The notes under the pieces are model-generated. The model was not told the DNA's origin, ran no database searches, and saw only the letters and a program-made list of their open reading frames with translations. 64,000 bases of DNA, from assembly GCA_900167895.1 (NCBI GenBank), contig FUZR01000001.1, positions 477,144-541,143 of the forward strand. The letters are read 5' to 3'. This document shows, piece by piece, positions 34,595-43,231 of this stretch; within the stretch, counting starts at the first letter, position 1, and each line of letters opens with the position of its first letter. Origin of the DNA: Bacteroidales bacterium WCE2004 (GTDB taxonomy: Bacteria > Bacteroidota > Bacteroidia > Bacteroidales > UBA932). The position numbers and the translations under genes were made by a program.

Positions 34595-35691
34595 TTCTTT
34601 GCGGGTTTAGTGCTGACGACGATATACGTAGGATAGTGGTCGCTGTAGCCGTTGATGAAAGCGCCGCCCGACGACGTGCGGAAAGGCGTACCCTTGTACT
34701 GGCCCTCCTGCTGCGTCATGAACGGCTTGTGGAAGATGCGGCCGTAGAACCGGTCCTTGACGATCGGGATGATCCCGAGCGTGCCCTTGCGGGGACGGAC
34801 CAGGTTGGAGTTGACCACGATGATGTCGTAGATGTTCCACTCGCCCTGGTAGGCGAGCGAGCCGTAGCCGGCCTTGAGCATCGACAGGAACGGGGAGAAG
34901 AAGTCGTCGTCCCGCACTTCGGAAATGCGCTCCTTCGCCCGCATATATTTGAGCATGCTCTCGTCGGACGGGTTGTCGTTCATATCGCCCATCGCAACGA
35001 TCTTGATGTCAGGATATTGCTCCATCAGCGCCATCGACTCGCGGTACATGATCTCGCCGCCGCGGGAACGCAGGTCGCCGCCCTTGCCGCCGATACGCGA
35101 CGGGAGGTGCGCCACGAAGAAGGCGAACATCTCGCCGCCCAGCAGGCCGCGCACCATCAGGATGTCGCGCGTGCGGAAGTCCGCCTGCTCCTCGGGGGTC
35201 ATGTCGAAGGTGATGTCGCTGCCCGCGAACGTGAACGGGATCGAGCGGCTCTCCAGCACCTTGAACACGCTGGGCCGGTAGAGCAGCGCCACGTCCACGC
35301 CACGACGGTCGGGACCGTCGAAATGGACGATCTGGAAATCGGCCTCCGCGATCTCGGGCTGGATCACCAGGTCCTCGAGGACATGGCGGTTTTCGATCTC
35401 GCTGACGCCCAACACGGCGTGCCAGACCTTGTTGTCCTCCTTCATCGCCCGGATCACCGAGGCCATGTTGTGGAGTTTCTTGGCATATTTGACTTCGGTC
35501 CACTGGTTCGCGCCGTCGGGCAGATACTCATAGTCGTTCTTGCCCTCGTCGTGGTAGGTGTCGAAGAGGTTCTCGAGGTTGTAGAAGCCGACCACGTAGT
35601 TGCGGCCGCCGCGCTGCGCCTGGGCGGGCGCGGCCAGCGCCGCCCACAGGACGACGGCGGTCAGAAGGCCGTATAGAACTGTCTTTCTCAT
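34591..35691 (-). CDS. Secreted endonuclease/exonuclease/phosphatase-family protein
   Basis: A 366-residue exported enzyme; the ATG at 35691 starts the signal peptide MRKTVLYGLLTAVVLWAALA. The EEP (DNase I-like) active site is visible: FYNLENLFD (Asn), GVSEIENR (metal-binding Glu), HLPSR, MGDMNDNPSDES (Asp/Asn) and GYSDHYP (catalytic His). Relatives cut DNA, RNA or phosphoesters. Gene order (10 bp after a NUC1-type nuclease, 4-bp overlap with the TonB receptor) suggests that it trims material for uptake. Substrate is not determined. Confidence 0.88.
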   Translation of the reverse strand: MRKTVLYGLLTAVVLWAALAAPAQAQRGGRNYVVGFYNLENLFDTYHDEGKNDYEYLPDGANQWTEVKYAKKLHNMASVIRAMKEDNKVWHAVLGVSEIENRHVLEDLVIQPEIAEADFQIVHFDGPDRRGVDVALLYRPSVFKVLESRSIPFTFAGSDITFDMTPEEQADFRTRDILMVRGLLGGEMFAFFVAHLPSRIGGKGGDLRSRGGEIMYRESMALMEQYPDIKIVAMGDMNDNPSDESMLKYMRAKERISEVRDDDFFSPFLSMLKAGYGSLAYQGEWNIYDIIVVNSNLVRPRKGTLGIIPIVKDRFYGRIFHKPFMTQQEGQYKGTPFRTSSGGAFINGYSDHYPTYIVVSTKPAKK

Positions 35692-35701
35692 AGCTTCACG
35701 A

Positions 35702-36877
35702 TCATTGCCACCACCAGTTGACGGTGGAAGGTTTCTCAGACTTGATGTTCGTCGCGGCGACTTCGCCCACCGCGTCGGACAGGTTGACAAAAAGCTTGTA
35801 CCCGAGCCGCTCCTCCAGGGCCGCTACGGAGAGCGACTCGTTCTTGGAGAAGTTCCGGGGGAAGCCATCGTGGTTATACCAGAACGCCGCCGCCATATAG
35901 CCTGCATGGCCGATGGTGGCGTCCTTGCGGTAGCGGAGCACCGCCTTGTAATAAGCGGTCGGGACGGTGACCTTGTTGTTGCTGCGGTCGTACACATAGT
36001 GCACCGCGCCGTCGGTCACGCAGCCCGTGACGACGTAGAGCGTGTCGGAACTGTTGGCCCAGCTGCGGACCCGGCCCTCGAGGGTCGCCCACACGCCGGC
36101 GTTGAAGTCGTTGTTCTGCGGGGTGATGTTGGTGCCGTAGAAGGTCGTCGCGTTGAGCGTTTCGTTGGCCGTGCGGTCGGCGGACGGGAGCTGGTGCCCG
36201 CGGGCGTACCAGCCATTGTCGCCCTCCTTGTAGCCGCCGGACACGTTCGACTGCTTCGAGGCGGGCAGGAGCGGGTCGTACCCCCAGGCCTCGCTGCGCC
36301 CCGAGGAGCCCAGGTAGACCCGGCAGAGCGGGTAGGCCACCCAGTGCGAGACGCGGTTCGTATAATCCCAGTAGTAGGCGTAGTTGCGGAGCGCCTTGCC
36401 GCCGATCGAGCAGGAGCGGGAGAAGAAGTCCATTCCGTCGTAGGCGGACGTGGCCGGGAGCTCCAGCCAGTGCGGCAGGGCCGTCTGGTTGCCCGGGCCG
36501 ACGACGCCCGGGGCGGCGCCCGGCTCCTGCGTCAGCTCGACCGAGGCCGTGGCCAGGCCGGTGTCGAGCACCAGGCGGAGCTTGCGCGGCGCCACGCCGG
36601 TGTTGGATTCATAGGACAGGACGACGTTGTTCTTCGGGCCCATGCCGGTTGCCGGCGAGACGGAGGCCCAGCCGGCGCCGTCCGCGATCTCCAGCACCCA
36701 CGGGCCGTCGGTCCGGACGCTCACGAACGCGTTCCCCGCCTCGGCGGGAAGCGTCGTCGAAGCGACCTCCAGCGACGCCGCGTCGCTGAGCATCGGCGGC
36801 TTCAGCCCCTTCGTACAGGAGCTCAGCAGCGCCGCTGCAGCCAGCAGGAACAGCAGGATATGCGTTTGATGTCGCAT
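35702..36877 (-). CDS. BACON-domain DNA/RNA non-specific nuclease lipoprotein
   Basis: A 391-residue lipoprotein (MRHQTHILLFLLAAAALLSSC). A BACON-like domain (about 30-115, VSVRTDGPWVLEIADGAGW) precedes a ββα-metal nuclease domain with YARGH (about 224) and GTNITPQ (about 250), the RGH...N catalytic pattern. It differs clearly from the two nearly identical nuclease domains at 18 and 24 kb and lacks a fimbrillin part. BACON domains usually bind carbohydrate or mucin; here one might fix the enzyme near the cell surface. It sits between the OB-repeat protein (11 bp) and the EEP gene (10 bp). Confidence 0.88.
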   Translation of the reverse strand: MRHQTHILLFLLAAAALLSSCTKGLKPPMLSDAASLEVASTTLPAEAGNAFVSVRTDGPWVLEIADGAGWASVSPATGMGPKNNVVLSYESNTGVAPRKLRLVLDTGLATASVELTQEPGAAPGVVGPGNQTALPHWLELPATSAYDGMDFFSRSCSIGGKALRNYAYYWDYTNRVSHWVAYPLCRVYLGSSGRSEAWGYDPLLPASKQSNVSGGYKEGDNGWYARGHQLPSADRTANETLNATTFYGTNITPQNNDFNAGVWATLEGRVRSWANSSDTLYVVTGCVTDGAVHYVYDRSNNKVTVPTAYYKAVLRYRKDATIGHAGYMAAAFWYNHDGFPRNFSKNESLSVAALEERLGYKLFVNLSDAVGEVAATNIKSEKPSTVNWWWQ

Positions 36878-36888
36878 AGGTCAGGCTA

Positions 36889-38985
36889 TTAATTGTCTTT
36901 CAAATAAAGCTGAAGCAGAGTGCCGTCAGCAGGGACCGACGAGGCGCAGCTGAAATTCGTATAAGTGCCACCGCCATGATAAATCGTCTTGCCGGTGGAC
37001 TTGTGGGAAATCTTGAACAGGTCGCCCGACAATTCAGCAGTAAACGTGTGGTCGAAGCTGTCTCCGATCTGGAAAGTCCCGTCATGCTCCGTATCCACGG
37101 CCAGCTTGCGGCCGTCAGGCATGGCGATCTCGTAACCACCGTTGACGGCAGTGATCGTAAACTCGTTCGCAGCCAGGTCGGCGGTGATCTTGTCGCCGCT
37201 GACCGAGATTTCCTTGCCGTTCAGACGGCCATAGGTCTTGTCCGAAGCGATCGGCGTCGCAGCATAGTACTTGCCTTCCTTGACACCGACAAGGATGTAC
37301 TTCCCGCCAGCAGTGATCGAGCTGACCTTGGAATAGGAGATCTGCGTCTGGCCGCCACCGCCGCCGCTGCCGCCCCCGCCCTCGGTGACGCCGTTGAGCG
37401 AGTAGATGTAAGCTTCTTTCGAGGCTGTTTCCGGCGTACCCTGATAATTCGTCAGTTTGCCGCAGACGATGACCTCATCTCCGACCTGAACCTGCTTGTT
37501 TCCCTCTGCCCAGTCGGTATTACCAAGATACTTCACACTGTAGCACTGGAACTGGTCGCCAGAAGCGTTCCCGTCATCCGAGATGAAGAACGTCGCCGTC
37601 TTGTGCGTAGCATCAAACGGATATTTCACCAGGCAGATCTTTCCCTTCACATACACATCCGTGGCCGTTTTCCCACCTTCCGCCAGCGCGGAAGCGACAG
37701 CAATCGCCCCGGCAGCATTGTACGGATCGGTCAGAGTTCCGGTACCATTGGCTGTACCGCCGCCACCGCCACCGCCGTTGCCGCCACCGCCTTCGGTGGT
37801 GCCGTTGAGCGAGTAGATGTAAGATTCATTGGCCACCGTTTCCGGAGTTTTCCCATTGAAATTCATCAGCTTGCCGCAGATAATCACTTCGTCTCCGACT
37901 TTAATCTGCGTATTGCCCTCCTGCCACTTCGCATTCCCGAGGAAAAGGGCTCTATAGACATAGAACTCGTTGCTTGCACTTCCGTCATCGGAGATATAAA
38001 ATGAAGCATTGCCGAACTGCGCAGTGAAGACCTGCTCGACATTATTCTTGTCGACGGCAATACGGGAAATCTTGCCCTTTATATATACGTTGTCAGATTT
38101 CTGATAATTATCCTTATCCGTATATGTCAGCGTAGACGCGGCGGCGTTGGCCGCGGCGGCGTTGTACGGGTCGGCCTGGGTGCCGGTGCCCTGCGGCGTG
38201 CCGGTATTGCCGCCGCCACCGCCGCCGCCCTCTGTCTCGCCGTTGAGCGAGTAGAGGTAGGCCTCGTTGGCCACGGTCTCAGGCGTGTTGCCGCGGTAGT
38301 TCATCAGCTTGCCACAGATGATTACCTCGTCGCCCACCTTGATGTCCGTGCCGGAAGTATACTTCTTGTTGCCCAGGTACAGGACGCGGTAGCAATAGAA
38401 TTCCTTGTCGCCCGTGGCGCCGTCGTCGCTGATATAGAAGTTGCCATTGCCGAAAGTGCCGGTCTGGGCGAAACTGCCGTTTTCGGCAATCCTGCTGATG
38501 ATACCCTTGACATATACGACTTCCGTCGCCTGGTACTCCGTGCTACTCGTCCACGTCAGGTTGGCCACCGCCGCAAGCGCGCCTTCGACCGTGTACGGGT
38601 CATCCAGCTTGCCTGTGCCGTTGGACTTCGCGCCCTTGGCGCCCTTCTGGTTGACGGTCACGGCGGCCTTGGACAGGCCGATCGAGAAGACGACGTCGCC
38701 CGAACGGTCGTAGCCGGCGTTGTCCAGCACCGTGAGCGTCACGCGCTGAGGTGCGGACGAAGCCGGACCGTGGTCCGGATCGATCGCGACCCAGTCCGGT
38801 TTGCTGCGGACAAGCCACTCGCGGGAGGCCGTGACGTCCACGGTCTGCTCATTCGACTGCTGCCCGAATTCAAGGGACTCCGTCCCGACACGCAGGTCAG
38901 GCAACACATAGTCCTCATCCTGCCGACATCCGGAGAATAGGAGTCCGGCAGCCAGGATGGCTGCAAACAAGGTCTTGATTTTCAT
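36889..38985 (-). CDS. BACON plus triple OB-fold-like repeat lipoprotein
   Basis: A 698-residue lipoprotein (MKIKTLFAAILAAGLLFSGC). A BACON-like domain (about 35-120) is followed by three tandem repeats of about 130 residues (roughly 125-255, 265-400, 410-540). Each contains a VYVKGKIS...FYISDDG...YLGN...VGDEVIICGKLMNY...YSLNG framework like an OB fold. Runs of up to nine glycines separate them. A C-terminal β-domain (about 545-698, ITAGGKYILVGVKEGKYYAA) completes the chain. OB folds commonly bind single-stranded nucleic acid, which fits the neighbouring nucleases. It is the first gene of the locus, downstream of a strong hairpin. Confidence 0.85.
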   Translation of the reverse strand: MKIKTLFAAILAAGLLFSGCRQDEDYVLPDLRVGTESLEFGQQSNEQTVDVTASREWLVRSKPDWVAIDPDHGPASSAPQRVTLTVLDNAGYDRSGDVVFSIGLSKAAVTVNQKGAKGAKSNGTGKLDDPYTVEGALAAVANLTWTSSTEYQATEVVYVKGIISRIAENGSFAQTGTFGNGNFYISDDGATGDKEFYCYRVLYLGNKKYTSGTDIKVGDEVIICGKLMNYRGNTPETVANEAYLYSLNGETEGGGGGGGNTGTPQGTGTQADPYNAAAANAAASTLTYTDKDNYQKSDNVYIKGKISRIAVDKNNVEQVFTAQFGNASFYISDDGSASNEFYVYRALFLGNAKWQEGNTQIKVGDEVIICGKLMNFNGKTPETVANESYIYSLNGTTEGGGGNGGGGGGGTANGTGTLTDPYNAAGAIAVASALAEGGKTATDVYVKGKICLVKYPFDATHKTATFFISDDGNASGDQFQCYSVKYLGNTDWAEGNKQVQVGDEVIVCGKLTNYQGTPETASKEAYIYSLNGVTEGGGGSGGGGGQTQISYSKVSSITAGGKYILVGVKEGKYYAATPIASDKTYGRLNGKEISVSGDKITADLAANEFTITAVNGGYEIAMPDGRKLAVDTEHDGTFQIGDSFDHTFTAELSGDLFKISHKSTGKTIYHGGGTYTNFSCASSVPADGTLLQLYLKDN

Positions 38986-39002
38986 CAGTATATTAGTTTT
39001 AT

Positions 39003-39038
39003 CGTTCCCGTGCCGGAACGGCGTCCGGCACGGGAACG
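39003..39038. terminator. 15-bp perfect stem between trpS and the nuclease locus
   Basis: CGTTCCCGTGCCGGA (39003-39017) pairs perfectly with 39024-39038 around a 6-base loop. It lies in the 67-bp gap after trpS. No clear T-run follows on the minus strand, so it may be a Rho-independent terminator of weak type, a processing site or an mRNA stabiliser for the downstream locus. Confidence 0.6.
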
Positions 39039-39052
39039 CGTGTTATTCCTTA

Positions 39053-40207
39053 TTATTTAAACAGTTCGGATTGCTCCTGGATCAGCTGCTCCAGCACACC
39101 CGGGTCGAAGTAGTTGATCCGCATGGCGGCCTTGACGGCCGAAAGCGTCTCCGCGGCCTTGGCGCGCGCGGCTTCCGTGCCCTTGCGCAGGACCTCGTAG
39201 ACATACGGCAGGTCCTGCTCCAGGGCCTTGCGCCGCTGGCGCATCGGCTCCAGGGTATCGTTCAGCACTTCCGTCAGGAAGTTCTTGATCATCACGTCGC
39301 CCAGGCCGCCGGCGCGGTATTGCGCCTTGACCTCGTCGAGCGAGTGGAAGTCGAAGCTCACCTTCTTGCCGTGGAAGCATTCGCCGAAACGGTCGAAATG
39401 CTCCGGGCGGCAGAAGGCGTCGAGGTAGGTGAAGACGGTGTTGCCTTCGACCTTGCCCGGGTCGCTCACCTGCAGGTGTCCGGGGTCCGTGAACATGCCG
39501 CGGACCTTGGCCTTGACCTCCTCCGCGCTGTCGGAGAGGTAGATGCAGTTGCCCAGGGACTTGCTCATCTTGGCCTTGCCGTCCGTGCCGGGCAGGCGCA
39601 GGCAGGCTGCATTGTCCGGCAGGAGGATCTCCGGCTCCACGAGGGCCGGGCCGTAGGTGCTGTTGAACTTGCGCACGATCTCGCGCGTCTGCTCGATCAT
39701 CGGCTCCTGGTCCTCGCCCACCGGCACCGTCGTGGCGCGGAAGGCCGTGATGTCGGCCGCCTGGCTGATCGGGTAGCAGAAGAAGCCGACCGGCGTGCCC
39801 GCCTTGTTGTCGGCGCCCTCGGCGTCGTTGAAGCCGCGCATCTGGATCTCCTGCTTCACGGTCGGGTTGCGCTGCAGGCGCTGGACCGTGACGAGGTTCA
39901 TGTAGTAGAACGTGAGCTCGGTGAGCTCCGCCACCTGCGACTGGATCAGGATGTGGCTCTTGGCCGGGTCGATGCCGGCTGAAAGGTAGTCCAGGGCCAC
40001 CTGGATGATGTTCTGGCGGACCTTCTCGGGGTTGTCGGCGTTGTCGGTCAGCGCCTGCGCGTCGGCGATCATGATGTAGATCTCGTCGAACGCGCCGCTC
40101 TCCTGCAGCTCCACGCGGCGCCGCAGGGACCCTACATAGTGTCCGATATGGAGGCGACCGGTGGGCCGGTCGCCTGTCAGGATAATCTTTTTCTTGTTGT
40201 CTTCCAT
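39053..40207 (-). CDS. trpS: Tryptophanyl-tRNA synthetase
   Basis: A 384-residue class I synthetase charging tRNA-Trp. The HIGH motif ([12 protein letters not shown], about 17-28) and KMSKS ([12 protein letters not shown], about 211) are intact, as is the tryptophan-binding region ([11 protein letters not shown]). The length is somewhat above the 330 residues common in Gram-negatives, in line with Bacteroidetes-type enzymes. Its start shares one base with the recA stop (TGATG), so the two are translated together. No T-box or trp leader is evident. Confidence 0.95.
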   Translation of the reverse strand: MEDNKKKIILTGDRPTGRLHIGHYVGSLRRRVELQESGAFDEIYIMIADAQALTDNADNPEKVRQNIIQVALDYLSAGIDPAKSHILIQSQVAELTELTFYYMNLVTVQRLQRNPTVKQEIQMRGFNDAEGADNKAGTPVGFFCYPISQAADITAFRATTVPVGEDQEPMIEQTREIVRKFNSTYGPALVEPEILLPDNAACLRLPGTDGKAKMSKSLGNCIYLSDSAEEVKAKVRGMFTDPGHLQVSDPGKVEGNTVFTYLDAFCRPEHFDRFGECFHGKKVSFDFHSLDEVKAQYRAGGLGDVMIKNFLTEVLNDTLEPMRQRRKALEQDLPYVYEVLRKGTEAARAKAAETLSAVKAAMRINYFDPGVLEQLIQEQSELFK

Positions 40208-41235
40208 CAGTCTTTTACTGCTTTGAGGGCCTCCCGCACCTGGTTCTCGATCTCGTCACAAAGCTCGACGTTGTCCTTGAGAAGCTGCTTCACGGACGCA
40301 AGGCCCTGGGCGAGCTTCTCACCCTGGTAGCTGAACCAGCTGCCGCTCTTGTGGATGATGTCGAATTCGATGGCCAGGTCGGCGATCTCCGCGACGTGGG
40401 AGATGCCTTCGCCGAAGACGATGTCGAACTCGGCCTTCTTGAAGGGCGGGGCCATCTTGTTCTTGACGACCTTGACGCGGGTGCGGTTGCCGAGGGCTTC
40501 CTCGCCGTCCTTGATCTGGCTGGTGCGGCGCACGTCCAGGCGGACGGAGGCGTAGAATTTGAGGGCGTTGCCGCCCGTAGTGGTCTCAGGATTGCCGAAC
40601 ATGATGCCGATCTTCTCGCGCAGCTGGTTGATGAAGATGCAGCAGGTGTTGGTCTTGGAAATGTTGGCCGTGAGCTTGCGGAGGGCCTGGGACATCAGGC
40701 GGGCCTGGAGGCCGACCTTGTTGTCGCCCATCTCGCCTTCGATCTCGGCCTTCGGCGTCAGCGCCGCGACGGAGTCGACGACGACGATGTCGATGGCGCC
40801 GCTGCGGATCAGGTTGTCCGCGATCTCGAGGGCCTGTTCGCCGTTGTCCGGCTGGGAAATGAGGAGCGTGTCGAGGTTGACGCCCAGCGCCTTGGCATAG
40901 GTTCGGTCGAAGGCGTGCTCGGCGTCGATCATCGCGGCGATGCCGCCGGCCTTCTGGGCCTCGGCGATCGCGTGGATCGCGAGCGTGGTCTTGCCGCTGG
41001 ACTCAGGTCCGTAAATCTCAATGATGCGGCCCCGGGGGTATCCGCCGATGCCGAGGGCGTGGTCGAGGGCCACGGAACCGCTCGGGATCACCTGGACATC
41101 CCAGTCGGGCTGCTCGCCCAACTTCATGATGGTGCCCTTGCCGTAATCTTTCTCAATCTTGTCGATCGTCGCCTGGAGGGCTTTGAGTTTCGCCGCATTC
41201 ACATCCACGGTCTTGTCTTCTGCTTCTTTCGCCAT
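40207..41235 (-). CDS. recA: Recombinase RecA
   Basis: A 342-residue DNA recombinase that forms filaments on single-stranded DNA for repair and SOS signalling. Walker [10 protein letters not shown] (about 75-83), catalytic Glu in IDAEHAFD, Walker [12 protein letters not shown], loop L2 with [18 protein letters not shown] and the C-terminal region are all standard. The protein lacks the long acidic tail of E. coli RecA. The 5' leader is about 80 bp. recX is not adjacent here; it lies 4.4 kb away beside the patatin gene. Confidence 0.97.
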   Translation of the reverse strand: MAKEAEDKTVDVNAAKLKALQATIDKIEKDYGKGTIMKLGEQPDWDVQVIPSGSVALDHALGIGGYPRGRIIEIYGPESSGKTTLAIHAIAEAQKAGGIAAMIDAEHAFDRTYAKALGVNLDTLLISQPDNGEQALEIADNLIRSGAIDIVVVDSVAALTPKAEIEGEMGDNKVGLQARLMSQALRKLTANISKTNTCCIFINQLREKIGIMFGNPETTTGGNALKFYASVRLDVRRTSQIKDGEEALGNRTRVKVVKNKMAPPFKKAEFDIVFGEGISHVAEIADLAIEFDIIHKSGSWFSYQGEKLAQGLASVKQLLKDNVELCDEIENQVREALKAVKD

Positions 41236-41524
41236 AGTGGTTTTTTGGTTTAAACGTTAAACAAAGTTTTGATAGTTTACGTTCGGTTTCGCTCCTGCTT
41301 CGAATTTCCCGAAGGGAAACAAATATAAGCATATTTTCTCTCATTGTACTCCAACTCACCCCATTTTCCGGCAAACAGCCCCCCGCGGACGCACTTATGC
41401 GCCCCGCCGGGGCCCCGGCGTGGCCCTGGCGTGGCCCTGGCCACACCCCCGCCACATCCCCGTCACATCACTTTCGCCCCTCATCCACACCTCATCCCCG
41501 CCGCATCCCCGCCCCCCCACTCTA
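41236..41524. other. Intergenic: recA leader and promoter, then C-rich DNA
   Basis: The first 90 bp hold the recA leader, including palindromic GTTTAACGTTTAAAC near 41250 and CCCTTCGGG near 41310. On the minus strand TATATTTG (41327-41320) matches the -7 box. Beyond that lies C-rich sequence with a tandem pair of CGTGGCCCTGG (41419-41440). No credible gene was found; several open frames here are composition artefacts. Confidence 0.55.
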
Positions 41525-42052
41525 CCGGGCACGTTTAGGCCCCATTTTGTGCCCGACAACCCAAAATTCTCCTCCCCGGGCACGTTTGAGCCCCTTTTTG
41601 TGCCCGGCAACCCCGGCTTTTTCTCTCCCTGGCAGCCACCTTGCTTGTCGGCAACGGGCACTCCGTCCGAGAGCTCCAACTCTCGGACGGAGATCGCTCG
41701 TAACCGTCGGACGCAACGTCCGGCGGTGGTGCCAAATCCTGCCCAGCCTCACCAGGCTCGTTCGTTTTTCATAAACATCACATCATCAATACCTTGCGCG
41801 AACTAACTGGTTCATTTTTCACCCCATCACTTTCCTTAAGCACCTATCCACAAACAACTTACGAAAAACACCCACCAACCCTTTCCGGGCAGCTGCTGCT
41901 TTTCCCAGCCTCTTTCTTCTACATAATGGGAACGGGCCGTTTTTGTAAGTGTTTGTTAGTGTGAATGTTGTGATTTTGCTCCGGGGAATTTTCCCCTGAG
42001 CAAAATTGGAAGTTATTGAGAATCATGGATATGTAAAAACGGGGTGCAGTGA
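41525..42052 (+). repeat. Structured dispersed element, copy B (about 528 bp, non-coding)
   Basis: Inverted counterpart of 5999-6525. Two 38-bp units at its left end (41525-41562 and 41576-41613) each form a CGGGCAC/GTGCCCG stem; copy A has one degenerate unit. Then come a perfect 13-bp stem CTCCGTCCGAGAG (41661-41673 with 41680-41692), a CCGTCGGAC stem (41704-41712 with 41718-41726) with one G-U pair, and ATTTTGCTCCGGGG (41973-41986 with 41993-42006, one mismatch). CCGTTTTTGTA at 41937-41947 is shared with copy A. The plus strand here is the orientation in which all pairings and wobbles fit. No ORF is credible. Confidence 0.75.
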
Positions 42053-42120
42053 GGATGGTGAGGACGGTGGGGACGGTAGGGACGGTGGGGACAGCGGGGC
42101 CGGGCGGGCGGACGGACGGA
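42053..42120. repeat. Purine-rich imperfect tandem repeat
   Basis: Imperfect 9-10 bp units of GGTGGGGACG type run from about 42053 to 42110. On the minus strand this is a pyrimidine tract and lies on the same side of the element as the tract at 5884-5990 does for copy A. Confidence 0.6.
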
Positions 42121-42144
42121 GGAGGATATGTGCGGAGATTTTTG

Positions 42145-42152
42145 TAATTTTG
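42145..42152 (+). promoter_or_regulatory. -7 promoter element of rlmN
   Basis: TAATTTTG matches TAnnTTTG and ends only 5 bp before the ATG at 42158, so the rlmN message is likely leaderless or nearly so. If that start is wrong, the next ATG at 42182 would give a 30-base leader. Confidence 0.6.
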
Positions 42153-42157
42153 CAGAG

Positions 42158-43231
42158 ATGAATGAGAAGTTGCGAGAGACGATGAAAGAGAAGTTGCTCG
42201 GAATGACGCTGCAGGAGTTGAAGGAAGCGGCGGTGAAGTGCGGGCTGAAGCCCTTCGTGGGGACGCAGCTCGCGGACTGGCTGTATGCCAAGCGCGCCGG
42301 GTCCTGGGACCGGATGGTCAATATCTCCAAGGCGGGGCGGGAGGCGCTGGCGGAGCGCTACGACCTGGGCGTGAGCGCCCCGGTCGGCAGCGCGGTGTCC
42401 AGCGACGGCACTAAGAAGTACCTCTTCGAGGTGACGCCGACGGGACCGGGCGCTCCGAAGGAGCAGCAGGCCTACGTCGAGGCGGTGATGATCCCGGAAG
42501 AAGACCGCAAGACACTCTGTGTCAGCTCGCAGGCGGGGTGCCGGATGGGCTGCAAGTTCTGCATGACCGGCCGGAACGGCTACCACGGGCAGCTCGACGC
42601 CGCCGACATTCTCAACCAGTTCCTCAGCATCGACGAGGCCGACCAGCTCACCAACACCGTGTTCATGGGCATGGGCGAACCGCTCGACAACTACGACGCC
42701 GTGTCGCGCGCCCTGGAGGTGCTGACGGCGCCGTGGGGCTTCGCCTGGAGCCCCAAGCGCATCACCGTCAGCACGATCGGCGTGCTGCCCGCGCTGAAGC
42801 GCTACCTCGACGAGCAGCGTTGCCATTTGGCGGTCAGCCTCCACAACCCCTTCCCGGACGAGCGCCTCTCCATCATGCCCGTCCAGAAAGCTTTCGACAT
42901 CCGCGAGGTCCTCGACCTCATCCGGCAATATGATTTCAGCGGCCAGCGCCGTGTCAGTTTCGAGTACACGATGTTCGCCGGCTTCAACGACGACAAGCGC
43001 CACGCCGACGCGCTCATCCGCCTGCTCCGCGGCCTGGAATGCCGCGTCAACCTCATCCGCTTCCACCGGATCCCGGATTTCCCCTACGACTGCGCGTCCG
43101 ACGCCGCCATGGAGGCCTTCCGCGACCGGCTCAACAATCATCAGGTCCTATGCACGATCCGTTCTTCGCGCGGCGAAGACATCCTGGCAGCCTGCGGGAT
43201 GCTCGCCGGACAGCGCTCTGCTGCGCAATAG
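42158..43231 (+). CDS. rlmN: 23S rRNA / tRNA adenine-C2 methyltransferase RlmN
   Basis: A 357-residue radical-SAM enzyme methylating A2503 of 23S rRNA and A37 of some tRNAs. The 4Fe-4S motif CRMGCKFC (about 127-134) is intact, followed by NTVFMGMGEPLDNY and SLHNPFPDERLSIMP, both diagnostic. The C-terminal CTIRSSRGEDILAACG carries the second conserved cysteine region. The start could also be the ATG at 42182 (MKEKLLGMTLQEL), which fits most homologues. The 3' end overlaps the patatin gene. Confidence 0.95.
   Translation: MNEKLRETMKEKLLGMTLQELKEAAVKCGLKPFVGTQLADWLYAKRAGSWDRMVNISKAGREALAERYDLGVSAPVGSAVSSDGTKKYLFEVTPTGPGAPKEQQAYVEAVMIPEEDRKTLCVSSQAGCRMGCKFCMTGRNGYHGQLDAADILNQFLSIDEADQLTNTVFMGMGEPLDNYDAVSRALEVLTAPWGFAWSPKRITVSTIGVLPALKRYLDEQRCHLAVSLHNPFPDERLSIMPVQKAFDIREVLDLIRQYDFSGQRRVSFEYTMFAGFNDDKRHADALIRLLRGLECRVNLIRFHRIPDFPYDCASDAAMEAFRDRLNNHQVLCTIRSSRGEDILAACGMLAGQRSAAQ

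Noticed and set aside
31193..34636. 1147-codon plus-strand frame opposite the TonB receptor
   Set aside because: Composition shadow of the receptor gene; repetitive Val, Ala, His and Arg sequence with no recognisable fold.
18193..38985. Classical SusC/SusD polysaccharide utilisation locus
   Set aside because: No SusD, glycoside hydrolase or ECF/HTCS regulator is present; catalytic genes are nucleases and a protease.
41344..41806. Overlapping ORFs in the C-rich region and element B
   Set aside because: Pro/Arg-rich translations from biased DNA; no conservation with copy A frames.
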